64,000 nucleotides of DNA from Vibrio agarivorans (GTDB lineage Bacteria; Pseudomonadota; Gammaproteobacteria; Enterobacterales; Vibrionaceae), in assembly GCF_030409635.1 (NCBI RefSeq), contig NZ_JAUFQF010000004.1, forward strand, positions 124,001-188,000. The letters run 5' to 3'. Under the pieces are notes generated by a model. It was not told the origin of the DNA. It did no database searches and was given only the letters and a program-made list of their open reading frames with translations. Shown piece after piece: positions 1 to 8,829 of the stretch (position 1 is its first letter; each line of letters begins with the position of its first letter). A program made the position numbers and the translations under genes.

Positions 1-71
1 ACACAGAGCCAAACGATTAAACTGCGCGTAGTCTACCACAGTTTTTTGCCATTTTTGCCACGATACGACGA

Positions 72-110
72 AAGAATAAGGCACTAGCGAGAAACTCTCG
101 CTAGTGCCTT
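72..110 (-). terminator. Terminator of htpG
   Basis: A 14-bp perfect stem (78-91 with 97-110) with a 5-nt loop lies just beyond the htpG stop codon. Read on the minus strand it is followed by a T-rich stretch. This fits an intrinsic terminator for htpG. Confidence 0.75.
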
Positions 111-132
111 AAGGAATCATCGCCAAATTTGG

Positions 133-2034
133 TTATTTAACGAGTAATGTGTTAATTGCGCCTAAGAATTGAGAAGGATCTTCCATCGAGCCACGCTCTG
201 CAAGCATTGCTTGACCCAAAAGCACTTCAACCCAGCGTCCAAACACTTGCTCATCCGCTTCATCTGCCATGCGTTTTACGAGCTCATGCTCAGGGTTAAT
301 CTCAAAGATGTACTTCACTTCTGGTGCTGCCTGACCAGCCGCTTCCAAAAGTTTTGCCATTTGAGTGCCCATTTCGAAATCATCGGTCACAACGACGGCA
401 GGTGTAGTCGCGAGCTTAAATGTCGTGCGGACTTCTTTCACGCGGTCGCCAAGGTAGGCTTTGGTGCGGTCAACCACTGACTTGAACTCTTCTTCTGTTT
501 CCTTTTGCTTCTCTTTCTCAGCTTCGTCTTCAAACTTGCTCAGATCAAGGCCTGCTTTGGTGATTGATTGGAACTGCTTACCATCAAACTCTGTCAAGTA
601 GTTCATTAACCATTCATCGATACGGTCAAACATCAGAACCACTTCGATACCTTTCGCTTTAAACTGCTCTAAGTGAGGGCTGTTCTTAGCGGCAGCGTAG
701 CTGTCTGCTGTTAGGTAATAGATCTTATCTTGGCCTTCCTTCATTCGTTCAACATAAGATGCTAGGCCGATGGTTTGATCCGCAGAGTCGACCTCAGTAG
801 AAGCAAAGCGAAGCAGCGCAGCGACTTTCTCCTTGTTCGCCATATCTTCCGCTGGACCTTCTTTCAGCACTAGGCCAAACTCTTTCCAGAACGACTGGTA
901 TTTTTCTTCGTCATTCTTCGCTAAGCGCTCAAGCATCGTCAGCACACGCTTGGTACACGCATTACGTAGAGATTGTGTCACCTTGTTGTCTTGCAAAATT
1001 TCACGAGACACGTTCAATGGCAGATCATTAGAATCTATCAAGCCGCGAACGAAACGCAGGTATGACGGCATAAACTGCTCTGCGTCATCCATGATAAAGA
1101 CACGCTGAACATAAAGCTTCAAGCCTGACTTGTGGTCACGATTCATCATGTCCCAAGGGGCTTTTGATGGAATATACAGTAAGCTCGTGTAGTCGTTTTT
1201 ACCTTCTACTCGGTTGTGACTCCACAGCAAAGGATCAGCAAAATCATGAGAGACGTGTTTATAGAACTCCTGATACTCTTCATCCGTAATGTCTGATTTA
1301 CTGCGAGTCCATAATGCCTGTGCTTTGTTGATTTGCTCCCACTTTTTCTCGCCCGTTTCTTTGCCTTCATCGTCACGAACTGCAGTTTGAATGGAAACAG
1401 GAATACCAATGTGGTCTGAGTATTTGCTGATGACTTCACGTAAACGCCACTCATCCAAGAACTCTTTACCTTCTTCACGCATGTGAAGAACAATGTCCGT
1501 ACCGCGCGTTTCCTTGGTGATACCTTCAATCGTGTAATCACCTTCGCCGGCCGAGTGCCATTGAACCGCTTCTGAAGAACTTAGGCCTGCTGCGCGAGTG
1601 CGAACTGTCACGGCATCTGCAACGATAAACGCTGAATAGAAACCCACACCAAATTGACCAATCAGTTGCGAGTCTTTGCTCTGATCTTCAGAAAGCTTTG
1701 AGAAGAAGTCTGCTGTACCCGATTTTGCGATAGTACCTAGGTGTTCAATCACGTCTTCGCGTGACATCCCGATGCCATTGTCAGAAATCGTCAGTGTGTT
1801 GGCTTGCTGATCAAAAGCAAGCTTCACACCTAGATCAGCATCGCCTTGATAGAGCTCTGAGTTTGATAAAGCTTGAAAACGTAACTTGTCCGATGCATCT
1901 GACGCATTCGAAATCAGTTCACGCAGGAAAATCTCTTTGTTTGAGTACAAAGAGTGGATCATTAAATGAAGAAGTTGCTTAACTTCCGATTGAAATCCGC
2001 GGGTTTCTTTATTGTTGGAAACGGTTTCGCTCAT
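133..2034 (-). CDS. htpG: Molecular chaperone HtpG (Hsp90)
   Basis: This is the bacterial Hsp90, a cytosolic ATP-dependent dimeric chaperone. The 633-residue length is close to the usual 620-635. The N-terminal GHKL ATPase is clear: the helix [11 protein letters not shown] near residues 43-53, DNGIGM near 84-89 and the glycine-rich lid GQFGVGFYS near 126-134. The middle and C-terminal dimerisation domains follow without interruption. It is divergent from toxR, a pairing known in Vibrio. A sigma-32-type promoter lies at 2118-2145 on the same strand, so heat-shock induction is expected. A strong terminator follows at 72-110, so it is probably a single-gene unit. Confidence 0.98.
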   Translation of the reverse strand: MSETVSNNKETRGFQSEVKQLLHLMIHSLYSNKEIFLRELISNASDASDKLRFQALSNSELYQGDADLGVKLAFDQQANTLTISDNGIGMSREDVIEHLGTIAKSGTADFFSKLSEDQSKDSQLIGQFGVGFYSAFIVADAVTVRTRAAGLSSSEAVQWHSAGEGDYTIEGITKETRGTDIVLHMREEGKEFLDEWRLREVISKYSDHIGIPVSIQTAVRDDEGKETGEKKWEQINKAQALWTRSKSDITDEEYQEFYKHVSHDFADPLLWSHNRVEGKNDYTSLLYIPSKAPWDMMNRDHKSGLKLYVQRVFIMDDAEQFMPSYLRFVRGLIDSNDLPLNVSREILQDNKVTQSLRNACTKRVLTMLERLAKNDEEKYQSFWKEFGLVLKEGPAEDMANKEKVAALLRFASTEVDSADQTIGLASYVERMKEGQDKIYYLTADSYAAAKNSPHLEQFKAKGIEVVLMFDRIDEWLMNYLTEFDGKQFQSITKAGLDLSKFEDEAEKEKQKETEEEFKSVVDRTKAYLGDRVKEVRTTFKLATTPAVVVTDDFEMGTQMAKLLEAAGQAAPEVKYIFEINPEHELVKRMADEADEQVFGRWVEVLLGQAMLAERGSMEDPSQFLGAINTLLVK

Positions 2035-2117
2035 GTTTACTCCAAAACGTTCTACTGTCTCGTTGTGACTCGCTGCGTTTATGATTATTCACGCATACTC
2101 GTCAGTGATGTTTTGTA

Positions 2118-2145
2118 GATAAGGGGCATCTAATGCAAATTCAAG
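2118..2145 (-). promoter_or_regulatory. Heat-shock (sigma-32) promoter of htpG
   Basis: On the minus strand CTTGAA (complement of 2140-2145) is followed after 13 nt by CCCCTTATC (complement of 2118-2126). This closely matches the known sigma-32 consensus of CTTGAA and CCCCAT-like boxes. It lies about 85 nt upstream of the htpG start and fires away from toxR. The remainder of the 408-bp htpG-toxR gap is A+T-rich and shows no gene. Confidence 0.85.
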
Positions 2146-2442
2146 GTCAAAAACTGTAAAACTCGTGTTTTTTTTATCTATTTTGTTTATCCTATGCACC
2201 GAAAATATCTCAAACGAGCTAAACACACTTTGATATTTTCCTGTTCCCAAAACATGTGCTTTTTTTGAGCCGAAGAAAATTAGAGCGTTTTTGCATGAGA
2301 ATTAACTAATCATGGGATTTTATTCACCATTTTCAGTACAATACCTCATCACATTTACTTTTTAGAATAGTGATAATTTTCTCAATTAAAGAAACAACCA
2401 TTACCGACCTGAGATAGGTCCATTGAGGTGTAGTAAACGTTT

Positions 2443-3306
2443 ATGAGTAATTTAGGTAACAAGTTTATACTCGCAAACAAGTTTCTGTTTGACCCTAACA
2501 ATAACTCACTACTTGAACAGTCTACTGACGAGAATATTCGTTTAGGTAGCAATGAAAGCCGTATCCTGCTTTTACTTGCTCAGCGCCCTAACGAGGTTGT
2601 CACACGTTCAGAGCTGCATGAGTATGTGTGGCGTGAACAAGGCTTTGAGGTTGATGACTCAAGCTTAACTCAGGCAATTTCTACGTTACGTAAACTATTA
2701 AAAGATCCTACAAAGAACCCAGAATTTGTAAAAACAGTGCCAAAGCGCGGTTATCAACTGATCTGTACGGTTGAAGAATGTAGCGCTATCAGTGCAGTAA
2801 TCAATTCTGAATTGGCTGAAGATACTGTCGCGACACCAGTAGGCTCAACATCTGAACTTGAACAAACCAATGAGTCTAAAACCAGTGAAGCAACGGTAGA
2901 AACTGCCGTCAATGCATCAGCGCCTGCTCCGGTACAAGCCACACCAACTTGGTTGCCTAAGGTGATGCTTGTTGTTGCGCTGTTACTGCCCTTGTTTGCT
3001 CTGTTTGGCCAAGCTCCGGAAGACCAACATTTCCGAGATTTAGGCAACTTTGAAGACACACCAGTGCTGACGCCCATTAATCACCCTGACTTACAGGTTT
3101 GGCTGCCATCAATCGAAAAATGTATCACACGCTACATTGGCAACAGAAATGCGCAACAAGCGAGCTTACCGATTAAAGTCATCGCTACTGGTGGACAAAA
3201 TAACTTCTTAGTTCTGAATTACATCCATCCTGAGGAGGACTCTGGTTCAAGCTATTCTCAACAACTCGTCTCTGATCCAACGAGTTTAACGAAAGTTTGC
3301 GAGTAA
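2443..3306 (+). CDS. toxR: Transmembrane transcriptional activator ToxR
   Basis: ToxR is the inner-membrane regulator of outer-membrane porins, bile resistance and, in pathogens, virulence genes. An OmpR/PhoB-type winged helix occupies about residues 8-110, including VPKRGYQL near 99-106. A variable, acidic, Thr/Ser/Pro-rich tether follows (about 111-168). One membrane segment lies near 171-189, then a periplasmic domain with two cysteines, C227 and C286, the pair that forms the regulatory disulphide in V. cholerae ToxR. The length of 287 residues is normal for Vibrio. It precedes toxS by 13 bp, so the two are co-transcribed. It is divergent from heat-inducible htpG, which in V. cholerae is thought to lower toxR expression at high temperature. 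Confidence 0.97.
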   Translation: MSNLGNKFILANKFLFDPNNNSLLEQSTDENIRLGSNESRILLLLAQRPNEVVTRSELHEYVWREQGFEVDDSSLTQAISTLRKLLKDPTKNPEFVKTVPKRGYQLICTVEECSAISAVINSELAEDTVATPVGSTSELEQTNESKTSEATVETAVNASAPAPVQATPTWLPKVMLVVALLLPLFALFGQAPEDQHFRDLGNFEDTPVLTPINHPDLQVWLPSIEKCITRYIGNRNAQQASLPIKVIATGGQNNFLVLNYIHPEEDSGSSYSQQLVSDPTSLTKVCE

Positions 3307-3319
3307 GGAGAGATAACGA

Positions 3320-3834
3320 ATGAAAGCAAAATATACAGCGATGATTCTCGCCATTTCCGCTATTTTCAGTGCTTGGTTATACTGGGGCAGTGATCTAAAA
3401 CTGGAGCAGATCCTGACCTCAAAAGAGTGGCAATCTCACAATGTTTCTCTTATTTCCAAGACCTTGATAATAACACTTGGGGCCCATTATCAAGAGCAGA
3501 GATGACAGCAAACGTGAAATACCTACCAAACGGTAACTATATTCGTGTTGCAACCGTTAAGTTTTTCAGCCTCCCTGATGATGCTCCTGTAACAATGAAT
3601 ATTTCTGAGCTAGGCTACTGGGATATCAGTGATAATTATCTTTTGATCTCACCAACTGAGTTCAAAAACATGACATCACCACACATCACTGACTTTACTG
3701 ATGAGCAGCTCGATATCTTGACTCAAGTGTTTAAAATGAACGCACAACAAAGTCGTCGAGTTGATGTAATCAATGAGAAATCACTACTGTTAACGAGCCT
3801 AAGCCACGGCTCTACCGTACTATTCTCTCATTAA
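3320..3834 (+). pseudogene. toxS: ToxS, ToxR-stabilising membrane protein, frameshifted
   Basis: ToxS is a periplasmic, membrane-anchored partner that stabilises and activates ToxR. The reading frame here is broken. From ATG 3320 the frame encodes a normal ToxS start with a membrane anchor (SAIFSAWLYWGSDLKLEQI) but stops near 3505 after 61 codons. The rest of the protein (TWGPLSRAEMTANVKYLP onward, ending HGSTVLFSH) is in the next frame to 3834. Restoring one base beside position 3460 (reading AAG GAC rather than AAG ACC) joins the halves as SLIS-K-DLDNNTWGPLSR, giving a protein of about 171 residues, the usual ToxS size. No classical slippery heptamer is present. It is a genuine loss-of-function deletion or a sequencing/assembly error. 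Confidence 0.9.
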
Positions 3835-3891
3835 AACCTTTCTGATGAGGACAAGGATGTTCTCTGTCAATTTAATTCCGACTAGGTGCCC

Positions 3892-4647
3892 ATGGACTGG
3901 TTTGATTCTGCGCTGCTCTTTATCGGTTCACTGATTGCCAACACGTTAGCCTCTATGTCAGGCGGCGGTGCGGGCTTACTCCAATTCCCTCTACTTATCT
4001 TCTTTGGCTTGCCTTTTTCTGAAGCACTTGCCACTCATAAAGTCGCGAGCGTCGCATTGGGACTAGGTGCAGCTTATACCCACCTCAGAACCAAAACCGT
4101 CTCAATCAAAGTGATGGCTTTTGTGATATTGACAGGAAGTGTTGGTGTCATTGCTGGCGCCTGGCTTGTCGTGATGATTCCTGAAGAACGAGCACAAACA
4201 CTGCTTGGCTTGATGATCATCGCGCTCGGACTTTACTCACGCTTTAAGCCCAGCCTTGGCACAGAGACAGAAGAGAAGCATCGTGATGTCTACGGATACC
4301 TAATAGGTGGGTTTGGTCTAGCCTTTATCGGCGTCATTAATGGTTCTCTAACAGCCGGTTCTGGGCTATTGGTTACCCTATTTCTTGTGCAGTGGTTTGG
4401 CTTTAGTTATAAACAAGCGGTCGCATTAACAATGATCTGTGTCGGTCTATTTTGGAATGGCTTAGGCGGAGTCACTGTTACTCAAGCGGGAGCACCTATC
4501 TTTTGGCCATGGCTGCCATTGTTGTTAGCGGCTTCGTTTATCGGTGGTGGGCTCGGTGCGCATATTGCAACCAAGAAAAGTAATGTGTTCATCAAACGCT
4601 GTTTTGAAGTTTTAACGTTTTTGGTCGGCATCAAGCTTCTGTTTTAG
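3892..4647 (+). CDS. TauE/SafE-family membrane permease
   Basis: A predicted inner-membrane protein of 251 residues with about eight hydrophobic segments, belonging to the TauE/SafE (DUF81) permease family linked to export of sulfite, sulfoacetate or other small anions. Typical features are a glycine-rich first repeat (NTLASMSGGGAGLLQFPLL) and a matching one in the second half (GVINGSLTAGSGLLVTL), the inverted-repeat fold of the family. I prefer ATG 3892 because AGGTG at 3884-3888 is then a well-spaced ribosome site; the GTG at 3886 lies inside it. It follows toxS by about 57 bp on the same strand. The substrate cannot be read from the sequence. Confidence 0.85.
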   Translation: MDWFDSALLFIGSLIANTLASMSGGGAGLLQFPLLIFFGLPFSEALATHKVASVALGLGAAYTHLRTKTVSIKVMAFVILTGSVGVIAGAWLVVMIPEERAQTLLGLMIIALGLYSRFKPSLGTETEEKHRDVYGYLIGGFGLAFIGVINGSLTAGSGLLVTLFLVQWFGFSYKQAVALTMICVGLFWNGLGGVTVTQAGAPIFWPWLPLLLAASFIGGGLGAHIATKKSNVFIKRCFEVLTFLVGIKLLF

Positions 4648-4704
4648 ATAACTTGATGCCATAAAGCTTAGGGTAACTTAATCTTGGGCTAGCAGATTTT
4701 TGAG

Positions 4705-5256
4705 TTAGCTTAGCTCTGCACGCTTCAATACCTCTCCTTCAATAGAGATCACTTCGAGCGCATTGTTGTCAAACATACCGTAACTCGCTGGATAGCCATT
4801 GCGTGGAATGGTCATTGAGCCAGGGTTAAATATAAACTGCTCACCGACTTTATCGGCGACTGGGACATGAGTATGGCCGTGAGCCAAGACGTCGTTCTCA
4901 CGCAAAGCCGGTCGTTTATCTGAATTGTATAGATGGCCGTGGGTCAAAAATAGACGCTGCCCATTTGCGAGCACTATCCACGCATAATCCGCCATCATCG
5001 GAAAGCTCAATAGCATCTGATCGACTTCACTATCGCAATTGCCTCGCACGGCGATAATTGAATCAGACAAGGTGTTGAGCAACTCTGCAACCGCCGGTGG
5101 GTTGTACCCATCTGGAATCGGATTACGAGGGCCATGATTTAACACATCCCCTAGCAACACAAAGGTATCAGCACCAGAAGCTTTGTAGAGTTCAATCGCT
5201 TTTTCAGTCGCAGGCAAAGACCCATGCAAATCTGAAGCAAAGAAAATTTTCATCAT
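4705..5256 (-). CDS. yfcE: Metallophosphodiesterase YfcE
   Basis: A cytosolic, metal-dependent phosphodiesterase of the YfcE/MJ0936 calcineurin-like family, active on model phosphodiesters; the natural substrate is unsettled. The metal-binding signatures are present in order: FASDLHG near residues 5-11, LLGDVLNHGPR near 34-44, RGNCDS near 71-76, THGHLY near 105-110 and HGHTHVP near 126-132. The length of 183 residues matches E. coli YfcE. Two adjacent ATG codons give a one-residue uncertainty in the start. It sits downstream of the DUF1538/PII/CBS operon on the same strand but is separated by about 100 bp. Confidence 0.93.
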   Translation of the reverse strand: MMKIFFASDLHGSLPATEKAIELYKASGADTFVLLGDVLNHGPRNPIPDGYNPPAVAELLNTLSDSIIAVRGNCDSEVDQMLLSFPMMADYAWIVLANGQRLFLTHGHLYNSDKRPALRENDVLAHGHTHVPVADKVGEQFIFNPGSMTIPRNGYPASYGMFDNNALEVISIEGEVLKRAELS

Positions 5257-5357
5257 TATTCCCGTCTATCTCAAGATGCCTATTTGACGAGAAGTATACG
5301 CCCTTTGCCGTTAGACTCAAAACACCCTTGTAGTACGCAAGTGTTTTGCTGAGTGAT

Positions 5358-5762
5358 TCACTCTTCTGTTGCCATGCCATTAATAACGATATTGTTGTAA
5401 CTCACCATACCCACCACTTGTTGACCATCAATCACGGGAGCTCGACTGATACCAAAGCGCTCGAAGAGCCGAGCACAGTATTTGACATTCATGTTAGGTG
5501 ATACCGATAGCGCTGGCTTAGTCATTATTTCATAGATATTGGTTCTTTGTGGTGACCGGTTATTGGCGAGCACTTTTTTGGCAATGTCATTCATCAACAC
5601 GATGCCAAACTCATCGTCATCATGTCTCTTTTGCACAATCAGCGCTTTAACCTGATGTTTTCGAGCCAAATTAATCCCATCTTGCACCGTGGCGAGCCCA
5701 TCAATCAACACGTAGCTATTGGCCATAACATCGCTGACTCTTATCTTTCTCCCTTCATGCAT
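5358..5762 (-). CDS. CBS-domain pair protein
   Basis: A small soluble protein (134 residues) made almost entirely of two CBS repeats: the first centred on VSDVMANSYVLIDGLATVQD and the second on IYEIMTKPALSVSPNMNVK. CBS pairs bind adenosine nucleotides and commonly gate transporters or enzymes. It is the last gene of a four-gene minus-strand operon after the PII-like gene (11 nt gap) and two DUF1538 membrane proteins. This placement suggests, by inference, a nucleotide-sensing regulator of that transporter. ATG 5762 is chosen because GGAG lies 8 nt before it; an upstream GTG (5771) overlaps that site. Confidence 0.85.
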   Translation of the reverse strand: MHEGRKIRVSDVMANSYVLIDGLATVQDGINLARKHQVKALIVQKRHDDDEFGIVLMNDIAKKVLANNRSPQRTNIYEIMTKPALSVSPNMNVKYCARLFERFGISRAPVIDGQQVVGMVSYNNIVINGMATEE

Positions 5763-5773
5763 GGTGTACACTC

Positions 5774-6124
5774 CTAAAGTTCATCCTCAACAATCTTGGT
5801 TAACGAAGCCACTTGGTGGCTTACCCCTACTGCATCTTCCACATCGATTTGTACGGCAATCCCCTGCCCCGACTCAGAATCAAATTCACCCACTTCCGCT
5901 ATCTTCTCTAGAATATGACGCGAGAGGTGCTCTTCAACCACAAACAGCAGAACATCTTTTTGCGCATCAAGGGTAAGCCCAAAAAACGTTCTTTTCTTCG
6001 CTAGTCCTTCACCGCGCGCATTATTAATCACGGTTGCCCCAGTTGCCCCCGACTCACGCGCCGCATCCAATACCGCTTCAGTGCGCCCGTCTTCCACAAA
6101 TGCCAATAACAACTTAAACCTCAT
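5774..6124 (-). CDS. PII-like signalling protein
   Basis: A protein of 116 residues with the size and fold pattern of the PII (GlnB-type) superfamily: RFKLLLAFVEDGRTEAVLDAARESGATG at the start fits beta1-alpha1, LLFVVEEHLSRHILEKIAEVGEFD fits beta3-alpha2. The segment that would be the T-loop (NNARGEGLAKKRTFFG) is short and lacks the tyrosine that is uridylylated in GlnB/GlnK, so it is PII-like rather than a nitrogen regulator. It overlaps the upstream DUF1538 gene by 11 nt and precedes the CBS gene by 11 nt, implying translational coupling. A role as cytosolic regulator of the DUF1538 pair is inference from context. ATG 6124 has GGAAG 5 nt upstream. Confidence 0.85.
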   Translation of the reverse strand: MRFKLLLAFVEDGRTEAVLDAARESGATGATVINNARGEGLAKKRTFFGLTLDAQKDVLLFVVEEHLSRHILEKIAEVGEFDSESGQGIAVQIDVEDAVGVSHQVASLTKIVEDEL

Positions 6125-6905
6125 GCTCACTTCCTTTTTGTGTTCGATTAACCAGCCATTGAGTTAACTGTGCATACCCCATCACCGATATCATTGGAAA
6201 CAAACTGGCAAAGGCAATTAAGCCAAAACCATCAATTAGTGGACTGCGCCCCGGAACCGTGGAGGCGAGCCCTAAACCTAATGCTGCAACAAGCGGCACA
6301 GTCACCGTGGAAGTCGTCACCCCTCCAGAATCGTAAGCGAGTGGCACAATCATCGGCGGAGAAAAACGAGTTTGTATCACCACCACGATGTAACCCGCGA
6401 TGATGTAATAGTGGATTGGGTCCCCCACCACGATGCGATAGCTTCCCAGCGCTATTCCCACGGCGACACCAATGGCAACCGCAATGCGTAAACCATTGAC
6501 ACTGATTGCCCCAGCTGAAACTTGATTAGCTTTGATTGCCACGGCGATTAATGATGGCTCAGCGATCGTGGTGCTGAATCCGATACAAAAGGCGAATAGA
6601 TACACCCAGTAATAATCAAACCACTGAAGAGCACCAAACTCACTTAATCTCGATTGCTCAAGAAAGCTCACTGATGTCAGTTGAATCGCCATCATGTCGC
6701 CAAGGGGAAACAATGCCGCCTCCAGCCCCATTAGGAATAAGGTCAAGCCCAGCAGGACATAAACAAACCCTACAATGACCTTTGGCAACCTCGGCACCGC
6801 TCTTTTCAACACAAAAAATTGAAACGTGAACAAGATTGTCACGATGGGCAATGTATCCTTTAGAGTTGATACGAATGTCTCTGTGAAGGCTGTGATTGTG
6901 ATCAT
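6114..6905 (-). CDS. DUF1538 membrane protein, second paralogue (UmpB-like)
   Basis: An integral membrane protein of 263 residues with about six or seven hydrophobic segments. It is clearly paralogous to the next gene upstream. Both share FC(I/L)GF(S/G)TTIAEP in the middle and [10 protein letters not shown](V/I)TVPLV followed by GR(S/N)[12 protein letters not shown] near the C-terminus. I recall one report that a DUF1538 pair (UmpAB) of Halomonas acts as a two-component Na+(Li+,K+)/H+ antiporter; transfer of that function here is inference. It begins 13 nt after its partner and overlaps the PII-like gene, so the four genes form one operon. Confidence 0.85.
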   Translation of the reverse strand: MITITAFTETFVSTLKDTLPIVTILFTFQFFVLKRAVPRLPKVIVGFVYVLLGLTLFLMGLEAALFPLGDMMAIQLTSVSFLEQSRLSEFGALQWFDYYWVYLFAFCIGFSTTIAEPSLIAVAIKANQVSAGAISVNGLRIAVAIGVAVGIALGSYRIVVGDPIHYYIIAGYIVVVIQTRFSPPMIVPLAYDSGGVTTSTVTVPLVAALGLGLASTVPGRSPLIDGFGLIAFASLFPMISVMGYAQLTQWLVNRTQKGSEHEV

Positions 6906-6918
6906 TTATCCACCTTCC

Positions 6919-7656
6919 TCATTGACTCACCACCATGCCGAACACCATCACAAAGAGCATCGGCATTAACGAGGCAAACGCGATCAGCCCAAAACCGTCT
7001 ACCATCGGGTTACGTCCTTTTATCGATGACGACAGCCCCACCCCTAGTGCCGTCACAAGAGGTACGGTAATGGTTGAGGTAGTAACACCCCCCGAATCGT
7101 AGGCAATACCGATGATCTCTTGGGGAGCAAAAAAAGTCAGGATCACCACCAGCACATAACCACCGATAATCAAATTCTGAATAGCCCATCCCTTGAGGAT
7201 TCTTAACACCCCCAACACGAGTGCAATCCCGACAGAAAAAGCAACCGTAGTTTTCAGATGGTAGGCATACTCTTGCATTGAGTCTGAGTTATGCAAAATC
7301 ATCCCTCCTTTTGCTGCCACCAAGGCGGCCTCTTTGGCAACCGCTGTGAGTGCAGGCTCAGCTATCGTCGTTCCAAAACCAAGGCAAAACGAGAAAACCA
7401 ACAGCCAAAACACAGAGCCTTTACGAGCAAAAGCCTGCGCCATGGACTCGCCAATGGGGAATAGCCCCAACTCCAAACCAAAGATAAAGAAGGTCAACCC
7501 CACCACAACCAGCACTAAGCCCAATGAGACCTCGAGAAGATTCGGCATTGGCCTTTGCAGCACCAACAGCTGAAAAAAAGCGACCACGATGATAATTGGC
7601 AACAAATCTTTAAAACTGCCCACGCACGCAAGTAACATCTCTTTTAGCTGCTTCAA
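6919..7656 (-). CDS. DUF1538 membrane protein, first paralogue (UmpA-like)
   Basis: First gene of the operon, 245 residues, highly hydrophobic, same family as its downstream neighbour. Conserved blocks are [20 protein letters not shown] in the middle and [16 protein letters not shown] plus [15 protein letters not shown] near the end. The repeated Gly/Thr/Ser-rich TTIAEP and SGGVTTST motifs are good candidates for the transport path. The start is TTG at 7656, supported by AAGGAG 7 nt upstream. The pair is probably a heteromeric transporter, perhaps a cation/proton antiporter (inferred from the reported Halomonas UmpAB). No other antiporter component is nearby, and the cytosolic PII-like and CBS proteins complete the unit. 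Confidence 0.85.
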   Translation of the reverse strand: MKQLKEMLLACVGSFKDLLPIIIVVAFFQLLVLQRPMPNLLEVSLGLVLVVVGLTFFIFGLELGLFPIGESMAQAFARKGSVFWLLVFSFCLGFGTTIAEPALTAVAKEAALVAAKGGMILHNSDSMQEYAYHLKTTVAFSVGIALVLGVLRILKGWAIQNLIIGGYVLVVILTFFAPQEIIGIAYDSGGVTTSTITVPLVTALGVGLSSSIKGRNPMVDGFGLIAFASLMPMLFVMVFGMVVSQ

Positions 7657-7867
7657 ATAGTGGCTCCTTTATGTAAACCCAACTCACCACGAGCAAGTGA
7701 CTGTTGCGTAACAACCATGTTCGTAGTAACTATGGCAAAAGTTGGCTCATCGTGGTGTGAGCGAGGTTACAGAGCCGGGCCAAAATAGCGCTATCTTATT
7801 GATGAAACAAAATACTAATGATCTGTCATGATATTCCTCAGCTATAATTGGTGTTTCAGGAGGAGCT

Positions 7868-8782
7868 ATGAAAATACTATTGACGGGCGGAACCGGATTC
7901 ATCGGCCAGGAGTTACTCAAAGCACTGTGTACCCACACTGTGGTGATTCTAACGCGCGATACCAGCAAAGCCCGCCAAGCGTTGCAACACCTTGCATTTG
8001 AAACTATCTCGTTTATTGACTCTCTCGATAATCTTGATGATTTAAATGACTTTGACGCTGTGATCAATCTCGCAGGCGAACCCATTGCCGATAAACGCTG
8101 GAGCAGAGTTCAAAAGTCTCGCATCTGCCATAGCCGTTGGGATATCACTGAACGTATTGTCAGCCTAATTCATGCTTCAACTGAACCGCCACATACTTTC
8201 ATTAGTGGCTCTGCGGTGGGCTATTATGGCGACCAACAAGAACACCCTTTTGATGAGTGCTTGCAGGTCAATCGTCCCGACTTTACCCATCACGTTTGTA
8301 AACAATGGGAAGATATCGCATTGAAGGCTCGCTCTGACAACACTCGTGTAGTTTTGCTGAGAACCGGCGTTGTGCTTGCGCCAAACGGTGGTGCGCTGAG
8401 TAAAATGCTCTTGCCATATAAACTTGGGGTTGGTGGGCCCATAGGCAACGGTAAACAGTTTATGCCCTGGATACACATGTTGGATATGGTACGCGCTATC
8501 GTCTTTTTGCTTGAAACAGACCATGCACATGGCGCATTTAACCTCTCATCACCACATCCGGTGACCAACAAACAGTTTAGCCAGCAGTTAGCGAAGACGC
8601 TCAAACGTCCACATGTTTTATTCACCCCTAAATGGGCGCTGTCGATGGCTATGGGCGAAAGTGCTTGCCTACTTTTCGACAGTATCCGAGCAAAACCGAA
8701 AAAGCTCACTGAGCTAGGGTATGTCTTTAGTTACTCGCGACTTGAGCCCGCGCTAAGAAATCTGTTGCAACACGCACAGTGA
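7868..8782 (+). CDS. yfcH: TIGR01777-family epimerase (YfcH-like)
   Basis: A 304-residue member of the extended short-chain dehydrogenase superfamily, the TIGR01777/YfcH group of NAD-binding epimerase-like proteins with no firmly known substrate. The nucleotide-binding motif GGTGFIGQELL sits at residues 7-17. INLAGEPIADKRW near 62-74, SAVGYYGDQ near 111-119 and a C-terminal DUF1731-like segment follow the family pattern. A good AGGAG precedes the ATG by 5 nt. It is divergent from the DUF1538 operon and about 47 bp ahead of ybbO on the same strand. Confidence 0.88.
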   Translation: MKILLTGGTGFIGQELLKALCTHTVVILTRDTSKARQALQHLAFETISFIDSLDNLDDLNDFDAVINLAGEPIADKRWSRVQKSRICHSRWDITERIVSLIHASTEPPHTFISGSAVGYYGDQQEHPFDECLQVNRPDFTHHVCKQWEDIALKARSDNTRVVLLRTGVVLAPNGGALSKMLLPYKLGVGGPIGNGKQFMPWIHMLDMVRAIVFLLETDHAHGAFNLSSPHPVTNKQFSQQLAKTLKRPHVLFTPKWALSMAMGESACLLFDSIRAKPKKLTELGYVFSYSRLEPALRNLLQHAQ

Positions 8783-8829
8783 TCCTCCATCCTCTTAAGC
8801 GGCTATTTCACGAGTATTAGGAGCATATA

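Noticed and set aside
133..2034. Several long plus-strand frames opposite htpG, and similar shadows opposite or inside ligA, ptsI, mrdA and the RND genes
   Set aside because: They lie wholly within well-supported genes, have no ribosome sites and show no recognisable protein features.
3440..3480. Programmed -1 frameshift in toxS
   Set aside because: No slippery X-XXY-YYZ heptamer in the right frame and no downstream pseudoknot-like structure; a simple base loss explains the break.
4627..4660. Terminator at the end of the TauE-like gene
   Set aside because: A 9-bp stem exists but the loop is 15 nt, it spans the stop codon and there is no T-run.
5318..5348. Terminator after the CBS gene
   Set aside because: CAAAACAC/GTGTTTTG can pair but the stem has unpaired bases and no T-run follows on the minus strand.
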